Notes under the pieces: generated by a model
What the model was told of the DNA's origin: nothing
Databases searched by the model: none
The model's input: the letters and a program-made list of their open reading frames with translations, nothing else
DNA from: Homalodisca vitripennis
Lineage: Eukaryota > Arthropoda > Insecta > Hemiptera > Cicadellidae
Length of the DNA stretch: 64,000 nucleotides
Direction: 5' to 3'
Assembly (NCBI RefSeq): GCF_021130785.1
Contig: NW_025776857.1
Location: forward strand, 1-64,000
Position numbers and translations under genes: made by a program
In this document: positions 50,734 to 58,773 of the stretch, piece after piece
Layout: the number at the start of each line of letters is the position of its first letter
How positions within the stretch are numbered: position 1 is the stretch's first letter

Positions 50734-52260
50734 GTGAGTGAGTATGAAATAAGACAAGTAATAAACAGCATTTCTTCATCAGCTTTCGGAGTAGATGGTA
50801 TATCCATCCATATGGTGAAAGGCTTAAGTCCATATTGTTCTGGAGTAATTACTCACCTTATCAATAAATCACTGATGGATGGTTGTTATTTGCCGGCATG
50901 GAAGAAAAGCGTCGTGGTTCCGCTCCCCAAGGTACGAAATGCTTCTACTGCCTCTCAGTTTAGACCTATTTCTTTACTCCCAACTATATCAAAGGTGATG
51001 GAAAAGGTCGTGACAGAACAAATTATTTCATATATTGAAAATGAGAAAATCGTGTCCGAAACACAGTCAGGATTCAGGAGAGGCTTCAGCACTTGCTCTG
51101 CACTTTTAAATATGGTCGATGAAGTCTGCAGGGCCAGAAATAACAAAATGTGCAGTGCCGTAGCTGCCCTGGACTACAGACAAGCCTTTGATTCGGTAAA
51201 TCATGATGTCTTACTAGCAAAGTTGAAGTTTTACGGGTTCGATGATTTGTCTCTGAGGTGGTTTTCATCGTATTTGAGAGGCAGGTCTCAAGTGACAAAG
51301 GTTGATGGTCGGTTTTCAGAATGGTTACCTAAAGCTGTAGGAGTTCCCCAGGGGAGTTGTTTGGGGCCAATTCTGTTTATTTTGTATGTTGCAGGTTTGG
51401 ACAGTCAGTTAAATTTCTGTTCATTGCATGCCTATGCAGATGATTTTCAACTCTTGCTATCTTACCATCTCTCAGAGGCAAACGAGGCTTGTATTCAGCT
51501 GAGAAATGATTTGTTAGCAGTTAGTAAATGGTCAGAAGATCACGGTCTCAGACTGAACCCTGAAAAGTGCTCGGTCATGCATTTTGGTAAACAGACCCTA
51601 AATGCTGATATGGGAAATATTTCGCTCAATAGTGTTGATTTATTAAGGTGTGATAGGCTGAAGATTCTTGGAGTCAGCATAGACTCGGAGCTTACTTTCA
51701 ATAGCCAGATTGAGTTGATACATCGTAGAGTTATGTGCAAACTTAGGATGCTTTACAGGCTGAAGAATATTCTTCCCGAGGCTGCAAAGTTGCAACTTGT
51801 GCAGGGCCTTATTTTCCCTATAATTGAATATTCACTTCCCGTGTTTGGTTACAGCTTGAGTCAGGAACAACTTACAATTATTCATAGGCTCCAAAACTGT
51901 GCAGTAAGGTTTGTTTACAATATTCGTAAATTTGACCATATTACAAGTTACCGCTGGAAAGCAAGTGTGTTAACTATTAAGGAGATTTGTAGGAGACAAA
52001 CTGTCGCCATAGTCCACAAGGTTCTTGACACTGGTAGACCTGCGTACCTGAACAAAAGATTGATGTTGCGGTCGGCGGTCAGGGAACGTCATACTCGGCA
52101 GGACGCCATGCTGCAACTGCCGAGGGTTCACCTGTAGAGGGGCAAGAGGGGATTCTCGTACTTTGGACCCAAGGAATACAATGCCCTACCACCTGCTGTT
52201 AAAACCCTACCCTTAAGCAGTTTTAAAAGGAAGTTAAAAGAAATTAACTTAAGTTATTAG
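50734..52260 (+). pseudogene. LINE A reverse transcriptase
   Basis: Open for 467 residues. It shows FRPISLLPTISK (finger block, about 76-87), motif A LDYRQAFDSVNH with D147, motif B GVPQGSCLGP (203-212) and motif C YADD (234-237), then the LKILGVSID and IEYSLPVFGY tail blocks. All catalytic aspartates are present. A TAG at 52135-52137 interrupts the extreme C-terminus, and the same frame continues to a natural-looking stop at 52258-52260. It polymerises cDNA at the nicked target in the family. The loss of the linker upstream means that this copy is dead. Confidence 0.85.
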
Positions 52261-52397
52261 GTAGCCACTTATGTATACTTTATTTTATGCTGTTTCAGCT
52301 TATTATGTAATTGACCTGAGTTAATTTGAAAAGCAGTTTGTAAATACTGAAATTCGCTTGAAAATAAAGTCATTATTTATTTATTTATTTATTTATC

Positions 52398-52802
52398 CAC
52401 ATATTTCTCTAAGGCGTTTGATGTTAGAATAATAGCTCTCTGAGATAATACATATTAAAGGATATATAAAAATGTAAGCTCTCTTTATACTTAAAATAGC
52501 TAATGATGAACAATTTATTATTATCACCATTTATGGGTAATATACAATGATATTGTAAACCGGATCGTAGTAACAAAATTCCAACAACAAAAAACTACCT
52601 TTTTAGAAGAACCGTTTACATTTAAATAAAGGTACCATCACCCTAACTATAAAATAATATATATATGTATATAAGTAGATATGAATATGCCGATTCTGGC
52701 TCACTTTTGGGACAGTCAGAAAATCTATGTAAAATACTGTTTAAAGGACAATAAACTAATCTGAGAAATCACGAATGTTAAATAACCGAATCTATAGCTG
52801 TT
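52398..52802. other. junction between LINE A and the virus-like element
   Basis: No gene is seen. The left end of the virus-like element should lie here or just left of it. Without the right end in view I cannot identify terminal inverted repeats or a target duplication. Confidence 0.4.
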
Positions 52803-53216
52803 TTACTGTTCAATGTAGGCTTCTAATTTCTTAGCTGTTTTAATGAAAAAATCCAGAAATCTTAATGAAAAATCTATAAACGGAAAAAAATGAAATTTGC
52901 TAACAATCACTCGAGAAGTCGGGGAGAATGTGAGTAAAACCGCATTCTTTTCACGAGGTTCTTCATTTACTTTCTCCAAATGTACTATAAAATCATCAAA
53001 GATTTCAGGTTTAAAATCGTAGTCAAATTCAATGTCCAAATAGTGAAAGATTATAGGTAAAATCTTCTCATAATAAACGTGTGTATTTAAACCTACAAAC
53101 CTAATGTATTCTTTGAAAAGGAAAATAATTTTGTCAACGGTTCCAAGAGATAAGTAAAAATTTTTATTCTGTTTTTCTAAATTCTGTAACAAAATGTGTT
53201 TGCTTCTTGTCTCCAT
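52803..53216 (-). pseudogene. VLTF3-like late transcription factor candidate, C-terminal part
   Basis: 137 residues. RSKHILLQNLEKQ (residues 4-16) resembles the R-x-x-H-F...L-x-Q block, and YYEKILPIIFHYL (about 48-60) the KYYExIPxIIxxL block, of viral late transcription factor 3, known from poxviruses and other large DNA viruses. The second half (RFLDFFIKTAKKLEAYI) is not a clear match. The N-terminal zinc ribbon expected for the family lies just upstream in another frame (53164-53382), which suggests one gene split by a frameshift. It would act as a regulator of late genes. The assignment rests on short motif resemblance only; it could be an unrelated element-specific protein. Confidence 0.3.
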
Positions 53217-53382
53217 ATTGTAATTTCATAAGCAGGTTATTCAAATATGTTAATTTATTTCGAAATTTCCTAGGCTTAGGTCTTTCGTACAAAATTAAAT
53301 TACAATCTCTACAAACTAATCTTTTATCAATAATTTCTCCTCTATTATAACACTTGTAACAGTTGGCATTATACTCTTCCAT
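53164..53382 (-). CDS. zinc-ribbon protein, probable N-terminal part of the VLTF3-like gene
   Basis: 72 residues with NCYKCYNRG and, about 15 residues on, VCRDCNL. This is a C-x2-C...C-x2-C zinc ribbon followed by a basic stretch (RPKPRKFRNK). It overlaps the 137-residue ORF by 53 nt in a frame one base away, in the order expected if a single protein was split by a +1 shift. The start lies in GTAAATGG, the element's common start context. The divergent ORF on the plus strand begins only 15 bp away. Confidence 0.55.
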   Translation of the reverse strand: MEEYNANCYKCYNRGEIIDKRLVCRDCNLILYERPKPRKFRNKLTYLNNLLMKLQYGDKKQTHFVTEFRKTE

Positions 53383-53397
53383 TTACAAAAAGAATAA

Positions 53398-53640
53398 ATG
53401 GAAGCTATGGAACTAAGTCTGCCGAGATATAAATTTTTCAGCTCAAATGTTTATGTTTATATTTCAACTACCGAGATAAAAAGAAATAATTTCATTCTAT
53501 TGTACAACTATTTAGGATATTTTGTTTATGATTACAAAGATTATTCCGGAAGAAATCGAGATTTTTCATCAGCGAAAGAGTATATTTTTGAAGTTTTAGA
53601 AGGAATGAAAGAGAACAATATGAACATCATTAACTACTGA
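53398..53640 (+). CDS. small hypothetical protein (80 residues)
   Basis: Not recognised. It is aromatic and charged (YVYIST, FVYDYKDYSGRNRDF), with no signal peptide or membrane segment. The ATG lies in AATAAATGG, matching the element's start motif, which supports expression. It is divergent from the zinc-ribbon ORF with only 15 bp between the start codons, and its stop abuts the capsid gene end at 53634 (tail to tail, 7-nt overlap). Confidence 0.55.
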   Translation: MEAMELSLPRYKFFSSNVYVYISTTEIKRNNFILLYNYLGYFVYDYKDYSGRNRDFSSAKEYIFEVLEGMKENNMNIINY

Positions 53641-54818
53641 ATTTCTCTAATATCGTTCTTAATCACATCATAGGCTAAAAATTTCTCAGAAACCACAACC
53701 ACATAACAAATCGCGTTTGTAACAGCATTTTGAAAATCCATATTGATAATTATATCGTTCTTTGAACTAGAAATATTTGTCAAACTCTTTGTTGTATCAA
53801 TGACATAAATGGGTCTATTTGCTATAAATTCTTTGGGGTTGTAATACATTTCCATATTTTTGTAGTAAACTTTCTTAAAATCTTGATACATCTGATACAT
53901 GATTCTGAAAAGACCACCGGAAATGTTTAAATTTTGTAATTCATCTGGATAATAAGAACCGTTCAATTTTACTCTGATATTTTTTACATCCAAACTATCA
54001 AACTTTGAAGGATTTTTTTCTTGATTATTCTGTCTATCTGTTTGAAAACCAATGATAACGAACTTGGGATTGAAGATATTTCTATAAATATTTGTGATAT
54101 CGAACGAATAAGTTGTTCCGGAAATACCTTTTTGTTCAATACATTGCCAATCTAGAAAATTAAACATAATGTTTTGAGATTTTATAATTTCATCAATCAA
54201 CCTAATTTTACTCGTGGTTTTGTAATCAATCATCGGAACTCTAATGAAAAACTCGTTAATTGTAATTTTGCCATCAACAGGCATAACATTTCCAGTTGCA
54301 GTCTTCAGAATCACATCATCGTCTTCTGCTCTTATAAAACTTAGATAAAATCCTCCTTTATAGATCGGAATAGTAACATTTTCAAAAAATCCTAAGCCGA
54401 AATGTGCTAAATCACCGACCGCTTCAAATTGTCCAAATTTAAAAGTTGATTCAAAACTGTTTGAAAATACATCACTTTTGGAATAACAAATAGTTCCTTT
54501 AATTGTGCTTAATTGGCCACAGTTTTCGACTTCTTCTATCAATTTATTGTGTTTTCTTACTTCAATCTTAGAAAATAAAAACGGTATAAAATTATCGATT
54601 AATCTAACATTATCAGTTCCAAGATATGCTTGACCATCTTGTTTTGTTAAAGTTCCAGAAATATATAACTGGAAGTTAGACGAGCAAAAGTTATCTCCAA
54701 AATCAATATTAAACTCAGTTCTTTTATTCGGTTCATTCAAATGTTGTTTACTAATTGGATAGAAATTTTTAAACTCCGCCCTTTCAATATCACTAGCATA
54801 CTTTCTGTAGTCCACCAT
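53634..54818 (-). CDS. double-jelly-roll-like major capsid protein candidate
   Basis: 394 residues. The N-terminal half (residues about 1-160) contains FNIDFGDNFCSSNFQLYISG and NVRLIDNFIPFLFSKIEV, which resemble the double jelly-roll-like protein family found in many invertebrate virus-like elements. The rest is beta-rich without low complexity. It would form the trimeric hexon-type capsomer. It is shorter than typical Polinton hexons (about 600 or more residues), so it belongs to the compact branch if the call is right. The start lies in TTATTAAATGG, preceded by AAATTTTCTC. The ORF is complete and undamaged. Assignment is by family resemblance from memory and by context with protease, ATPase and penton. 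Confidence 0.6.
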   Translation of the reverse strand: MVDYRKYASDIERAEFKNFYPISKQHLNEPNKRTEFNIDFGDNFCSSNFQLYISGTLTKQDGQAYLGTDNVRLIDNFIPFLFSKIEVRKHNKLIEEVENCGQLSTIKGTICYSKSDVFSNSFESTFKFGQFEAVGDLAHFGLGFFENVTIPIYKGGFYLSFIRAEDDDVILKTATGNVMPVDGKITINEFFIRVPMIDYKTTSKIRLIDEIIKSQNIMFNFLDWQCIEQKGISGTTYSFDITNIYRNIFNPKFVIIGFQTDRQNNQEKNPSKFDSLDVKNIRVKLNGSYYPDELQNLNISGGLFRIMYQMYQDFKKVYYKNMEMYYNPKEFIANRPIYVIDTTKSLTNISSSKNDIIINMDFQNAVTNAICYVVVVSEKFLAYDVIKNDIREIQ

Positions 54819-54919
54819 TTAATAAGAGAAAATTTAAACATCATGTATAAGAAAGATATCATTTTTTCATCGATCTAATGTACGTTTTTATAAGAAAAGA
54901 TATAAATTAGAGTCATTTT

Positions 54920-55318
54920 TTAATGATCTACTTCGTCATATTCAGGATTCTCTTCCTTAAATTTTGCAATTTCGGCCACATATTTCAATAAAATCTGCAC
55001 AGGATAGTAACCGCTATCTATAATATTGTTCCAATCAACTGTATCTTTATTTTCATCCAAAAACTTTAGACTCAAGTGTTGATAGAGACAAAGAACAGAC
55101 ATATGATCTTTTAATTGATAATGTATATTTTCTTGAATGAACTCTGGGGACAGAGTTTGATATTTAGCAATGTTATACCAATTCAATTTGTTTACGTATA
55201 ATCTCATCATATCTTCGGATAATTCATATTTTTGAGAAATGTCATCCCAATGTTCTTTTTTCAAATCTCTTTCGTGTTGCATGATAAAAAGATCGAAAGC
55301 ACTGTAATGTCCCGCCAT
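54920..55318 (-). CDS. hypothetical repeat protein (132 residues)
   Basis: It contains repeated short units of the type W-x-x-I-(x)-x-x-Y-x-L-S-x-(E/D)-(F/M)-I/M: HWDDISQKYELSEDMMR, NWYNIAKYQTLSPEFIQ and, more loosely, LYQHLSLKFLDE...DWNNI. Helical repeats of this type are common in large-DNA-virus proteins of unknown function. The ATG follows AATAAATAGAG, a shifted version of the element's start motif. It lies between the capsid gene and a zinc ribbon, all on the minus strand. Function unknown. Confidence 0.6.
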   Translation of the reverse strand: MAGHYSAFDLFIMQHERDLKKEHWDDISQKYELSEDMMRLYVNKLNWYNIAKYQTLSPEFIQENIHYQLKDHMSVLCLYQHLSLKFLDENKDTVDWNNIIDSGYYPVQILLKYVAEIAKFKEENPEYDEVDH

Positions 55319-55340
55319 CTCTATTTATTAAGAAAAAATT

Positions 55341-55484
55341 TCAAGTTTTTATAAATTGACTCTTTTTTGAGTTACATTCAGCACATTTTCCCGAAATTCT
55401 TTTAACTCCATTGATGTTTGCATAGTATTTTATATCATTTGTTGCAGTTTTTTCTTTACATCTCACACAATATATGAGCGCCAT
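55341..55484 (-). CDS. 47-residue zinc-ribbon protein
   Basis: A short complete ORF with IYCVRCKEKT near the N-terminus and GKCAECNSKK near the C-terminus, giving two C-x2-C pairs about 25 residues apart around a YYANINGVKRISG segment. This is the pattern of small viral zinc ribbons (C-V-x-C-K-x-K-T...NG...G-x-C-x-x-C). The ATG lies in TTATATAAATGG preceded by AAAATTTCC, the best form of the element's start motif, which strongly supports it as a real gene. It probably binds nucleic acid or protein. Function unknown. Confidence 0.7.
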   Translation of the reverse strand: MALIYCVRCKEKTATNDIKYYANINGVKRISGKCAECNSKKSQFIKT

Positions 55485-55502
55485 TTATATAAGGAAATTT
55501 TA
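55485..55502 (-). promoter_or_regulatory. best example of the element's start-proximal motif
   Basis: Immediately before the 47-residue zinc-ribbon start, the minus strand reads AAAATTTCCTTATATAAATG. The same layout (A3-4 T3-6, C/T-rich, then TAAATGG overlapping the start) precedes the starts at 54818, 57249, 58574 and 61817 (minus) and 60652 (plus), and in weaker form those at 53382, 55318, 56408, 59461 and 53398. Overlap of TAAAT with ATG is the known arrangement of poxvirus late promoters. Promoter function here is inferred. Confidence 0.6.
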
Positions 55503-56408
55503 TCATGCATAAAACCCTACGCGAATACCTATTTCAGTAAGATCTTCCTCCATATTATTAAGTTTTTTTTCTAATTTTTGAAATTTGACAGCATAAGAAT
55601 CATTGTATTCAACAAATTTATGACCAATATTCTCAAAAGTTTTCGTAGCATCTAAACTAAACTTATCAAAAGACTCTTTAAATTTAGTAAGTTTTTCATT
55701 AATTTCACCAACATCGTCTACTGATCTTCTATTTCTGGCTTCTAACTTATCATAGACTTCTGTCGTAAAATCTTTAACATGCTGTTTATGATTCTCATAA
55801 TTTTGTTTTAGTTCATTAAACATTTTAATAGGATCTTCTAATTGAATCATTACAACAACATCAAATGGATTAATTCCTTTACTAACACCGCTAATTCTTT
55901 TTCCTTTAAAATCTAAGGCATTTTTAACATTCGGATCATGTAAATCAACAATATCGATGTTTTCTGATAATTTTAGAGGTTTTAAAATTTGTTCTTTAAC
56001 AACAACATCATGTTTTTCAATACCAGGTCGAACACCGACAATTCTTTTTTTATTAGCCAAACTAACATAATTCTTTTCAACTTTGATCGCTTCAGTAATT
56101 TTATCAGCTTTTTCGATATGAGACATTAAATTGGTAAATAATTTTTTTACACCATCATCAACTTCTTTTTCCAATGTTTTTATTTTATCAGCAACTTCAT
56201 TTGAACTCATGAAATTTGCAAGTTTGTTATCATATTCTGCTTTAAAATCTTCAATCTCGACAGCAAACATATCTGAATCTGGAAGGTTTTGTAATAAATT
56301 TTCTAACTTGTTATCAAACTCATTTCTCAAACTATCAAAATTCAAACTATTATCTACATTTTGAATAATTTGTGTACCAAATACGTCAAAAATATTTTGT
56401 GAATCCAT
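55503..56408 (-). CDS. coiled-coil fibre-like virion protein
   Basis: I take the start at 56408 (AATAAATATGG), which gives 301 residues; an upstream extension to 56456 lies inside the protease gene. Long heptad-rich segments flank two copies of a short repeat, KRIVGVRPGIEKHDVVV and KRISGVSKGINPFDVVV, spaced about 49 residues apart. Repeats of the form r-I-x-G-V-x-x-G-x-x-x-x-D-A-V occur in phage tail fibres and trimeric stalks. Together with the C-terminal coiled coil (about residues 195-295) this suggests a trimeric fibre or attachment-type structural protein. It overlaps the end of the protease gene by 23 nt. The function is inferred from architecture only. Confidence 0.5.
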   Translation of the reverse strand: MDSQNIFDVFGTQIIQNVDNSLNFDSLRNEFDNKLENLLQNLPDSDMFAVEIEDFKAEYDNKLANFMSSNEVADKIKTLEKEVDDGVKKLFTNLMSHIEKADKITEAIKVEKNYVSLANKKRIVGVRPGIEKHDVVVKEQILKPLKLSENIDIVDLHDPNVKNALDFKGKRISGVSKGINPFDVVVMIQLEDPIKMFNELKQNYENHKQHVKDFTTEVYDKLEARNRRSVDDVGEINEKLTKFKESFDKFSLDATKTFENIGHKFVEYNDSYAVKFQKLEKKLNNMEEDLTEIGIRVGFYA

Positions 56409-56811
56409 ATTTATTAAGCAATAATTTGTTAACAACTTCTTTAAAATCTTTACCATTACTCAGTTCATTCAAAACAAAAACACACAAATGTCCACAAATT
56501 GGGGGATCTTTATAGTCTTGAATCTGAGAGTCATTGTAGTAGACGCTTGATTTTTTCAAATATTTGATCAATTCTATAGGTGGTTTGTCCTCAATTCTTC
56601 CATACGAATCAAAATAACATGCATTCTTATCATTTTTATAATAACAAACCCAATGCGTTCCACTCCCCAAAATCGAGTCTAAATTCACAATTCCACATTC
56701 AAATTTCTTAACTTTTTCGGGTAATGTATCTCTCATGAAAATTCCTCTAAAATGTTTAATATTTTTGCAGATTTCTTCCAATTCTCCGAATGTTAAGGGT
56801 TCAAATTTTTT
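56386..56811 (-). CDS. adenovirus-type (adenain-like, C5) cysteine protease
   Basis: The frame is open from just after the upstream gene's stop. It contains PLTFGELEE and FRGIFMRDTLP, followed by GTHWVCYY (catalytic His), YFDSYG (Asp), a Q ten residues before the Cys, and PPICGHLC (catalytic Cys), all in adenain order and spacing. The family matures virion proteins at (M/I/L)xGx|G sites, and such sites occur in the neighbouring virion proteins. There is no ATG upstream of residue 42 of the open frame: the first is at 56734-56736, inside conserved sequence. The native start is therefore lost, or non-ATG initiation or coupling to the upstream stop is used. Confidence 0.8.
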   Translation of the reverse strand, partial: KKFEPLTFGELEEICKNIKHFRGIFMRDTLPEKVKKFECGIVNLDSILGSGTHWVCYYKNDKNACYFDSYGRIEDKPPIELIKYLKKSSVYYNDSQIQDYKDPPICGHLCVFVLNELSNGKDFKEVVNKLLLNKYGFTKYF

Positions 56812-57249
56812 TTAATGTTTGATTTCACGTAATTCAAAGTTTTTTTCATCTAATCCAGATCCTGTAACATCTTCCAACTCTTTATCTAACCAATTTAAAA
56901 TGTTTCGGACAATAGGAATCACATCTTTTTTAACGATTGGAGCAGCTTTACGAACATAAGGAACAACATTTTTAACAACTGGAATATTTTCTCCAAAATC
57001 TAATAAATCTTTCAAAAGTCCACCATTTTTAAGTTCTTTCAACTGATTATAAGAAAATTCTATTCTGGTTCCTTTATTGTTTTTCTTATGTTTTTCGAGT
57101 TTATTGTATTGTCTATTTGTTAAAAATATCTTATCTTCGCCATTTTTTAGTTGATCTATTTTAAATTGAATAGTAACGGGTATTTTTTTCTTAAAAGCGG
57201 ATTTTATTTTTTCTTTCTGATTTTTACTGAAATTTACGTTCACCTCCAT
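56812..57249 (-). CDS. basic pX-like virion protein
   Basis: 145 residues. The N-terminal 50 (VNFSKNQKEKIKSAF...VTIQFKIDQL...IFLTNRQYNKLEKHKK) has the form of proteins in adintovirus and Polinton-like elements that I associate with adenovirus core protein X or similar minor virion components. A basic middle and a short hydrophobic PVVKNVVPYV segment follow. VTGSG near the C-terminus is a candidate adenain-type cleavage site. It begins in ACTATATAAATGG preceded by GAAATTTTA. Its stop is followed in the same frame by the protease. The role is inferred from family resemblance and position. Confidence 0.55.
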   Translation of the reverse strand: MEVNVNFSKNQKEKIKSAFKKKIPVTIQFKIDQLKNGEDKIFLTNRQYNKLEKHKKNNKGTRIEFSYNQLKELKNGGLLKDLLDFGENIPVVKNVVPYVRKAAPIVKKDVIPIVRNILNWLDKELEDVTGSGLDEKNFELREIKH

Positions 57250-57257
57250 TTATATAG

Positions 57258-58574
57258 TTAAAATTTCAAGTTCTCTTCAATTCCCATTCCTAGTTTTCTC
57301 TTCAAAAACATTGCTCCAACTGTTGGAAGTGCAACAAATCTTTCACCTAAACTAGCATCTTTTGATAAAAATCGATCCATTGCTTTATCTTGCAAAACTT
57401 TATCTGCTATATGTCTGGAATTTGTGTCTCTATGTTTTGCATAAAAAATATCGTGTTCCATAGCAGCTTGATCTAATTTATTTATACCAGGATCTCCTCT
57501 TTGTAGTCTTTTTTCGAGTTTTGTGCCAGGCCCCAGATACTGATAAGTTGGTACGTGTAATTCAAAAGGTAAATTGTTGATAAAATCATTCAAAAGTCCG
57601 CTACCTTCAATCATAGATGAACTTATTGCTGGCAAAACTCGCTTTAAATATTTAATTCCATCAGGTTTTTCAATCAATTCATCAAGTTTGTTCGAAATAA
57701 AATCTTTAATCGCTTTCTTTTCGTTCAAAAAATTGTTGTTTCCAGCCTTCTCTTGAGCATAAATATAATTAATAATTCCATCGAGTTTTGTCAAATCGTC
57801 GATATATCTGTACTCAATCTTATTATCATTGTATTTTCTTACACCTGATCCTTCGATTCGTTTTTCCCAAATTGGTTTAATCAAATTGATATATTTTTTA
57901 CCTCTACTTGACTTAGGCTTCTTAGTAGATGGATCATTATTTTTGTAAATTGAGTCAGATTCCCATAAAATTTCTGTATACTTTTTCAAATCTTCTTCAG
58001 AATATAAACCGTCTTTTGGAACATCAGTGCCTGTTAATAATCTCCATAAACCTTGAGTTCCTTCATATGTTTTTTCATTAATAATGATATCATTATGCTC
58101 AAAATTCACGGGCAAATTTACAATCATAAAACTTTTCTTTTTTCTGTCCCAATACAAACCAAATTTATCATCCTTTGCTCTAGGAAGAAATTTTTTACCA
58201 ATTTCACCAATTATTATATCCGTTGTTCCAGGACTTATTGGTTCAACTATGGTAGAGTCTTCAATGATTCGAGGTCTAAATGGTGTTGAAGATGGTAATT
58301 TTGGCAATTCAAACTCTTCTACTTCAGATTCTGGAATCGAAATATCGGCAAATTGTCGAACAACTGGAACCAAATTTATCAAATTTTGATTATCGCTTAA
58401 AACATTTTCAATTTTGCCCTCAACATTTTTTATTGCGGATGTTACAGGTTGATTAATTTTTTGAATAAATTCTTGTTCTTTTTCATCAATTCGAATCTGT
58501 TCTTTAAATTCTTTGATTAATTTCTTTTCGATTTGATCAAGTTTTTTCGCTTCTTCAGAAGTTACGTTCACCAT
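57258..58574 (-). CDS. virion protein with DUF8207-like and phospholipase A2-like domains
   Basis: 438 residues. A coiled-coil N-terminus (5-60) is followed by a domain with FGLYWD, NDIIINEKTYEGTQGLWRLL and ILWESDSIY (about 138-210), which resembles DUF8207 of invertebrate virus-like elements. The C-terminus has a parvovirus-type phospholipase A2: calcium loop YLGPGTKL (346-353), then LQRGDPG, and catalytic HD in HDIFY (374-378). In parvoviruses this domain helps virions leave endosomes. Two identical IEGSG motifs (240-244, 322-326) fit adenain cleavage and would free the PLA2 part. The start lies in CTAAATAAATGG preceded by AAAATTTTC. The ORF is intact. Confidence 0.75.
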   Translation of the reverse strand: MVNVTSEEAKKLDQIEKKLIKEFKEQIRIDEKEQEFIQKINQPVTSAIKNVEGKIENVLSDNQNLINLVPVVRQFADISIPESEVEEFELPKLPSSTPFRPRIIEDSTIVEPISPGTTDIIIGEIGKKFLPRAKDDKFGLYWDRKKKSFMIVNLPVNFEHNDIIINEKTYEGTQGLWRLLTGTDVPKDGLYSEEDLKKYTEILWESDSIYKNNDPSTKKPKSSRGKKYINLIKPIWEKRIEGSGVRKYNDNKIEYRYIDDLTKLDGIINYIYAQEKAGNNNFLNEKKAIKDFISNKLDELIEKPDGIKYLKRVLPAISSSMIEGSGLLNDFINNLPFELHVPTYQYLGPGTKLEKRLQRGDPGINKLDQAAMEHDIFYAKHRDTNSRHIADKVLQDKAMDRFLSKDASLGERFVALPTVGAMFLKRKLGMGIEENLKF

Positions 58575-58591
58575 TTATTTAGGAAAATTTT

Positions 58592-58693
58592 GAAACGTGG
58601 AACACGAAACGTGGAACGTAAAACGTGAACGTGGAACGTAAAAACGTGAACGTGGATCGTAAAAACGTGAACGTGGAACGTAAAAACGTGAAC
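58592..58693. repeat. 21-bp tandem repeat, about 4 copies
   Basis: The unit GTGGAACGTAAAAACGTGAAC repeats at 21-bp spacing (one copy 20 bp, one with GGATCG), with a degenerate leading copy (AAACGTGGAACACG). Each unit holds ACGT palindromes. It lies just upstream of the PLA2-protein gene and downstream of the ATPase gene, in the largest unassigned gap of the minus-strand block. A regulatory or replication role is possible but not shown. Confidence 0.8.
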
Positions 58694-58773
58694 AGATTTA
58701 CCGTTTTTCAGTTGTTTTCATAATGTAAATAAAAAGTAAAGATAATGTAAAAATAATTGTAACAAATATTTTA

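Larger units (their letters stand above)
46200..52397 (+). mobile_element. LINE A: non-LTR retrotransposon with Ulp1-SGNH ORF1, interrupted
   Basis: This is a nearly complete LINE: ORF1 (protease-like and SGNH hydrolase domains), an AP-type endonuclease split by an inserted element, a reverse transcriptase, and an (ATTT)n tail at 52372-52397. The protein parts read on the plus strand over about 4.7 kb once the 1.46-kb insertion (48404-49864) is discounted. In-frame stops (46347, 52135) and a broken linker (50247-50733) show that it is inactive. No target-site duplication was identified. Confidence 0.8.

Noticed and set aside
56131..58389. Plus-strand open frames opposite the virion genes
   Set aside because: Antisense shadows of the minus-strand coding sequences, with no start motif and no domain.
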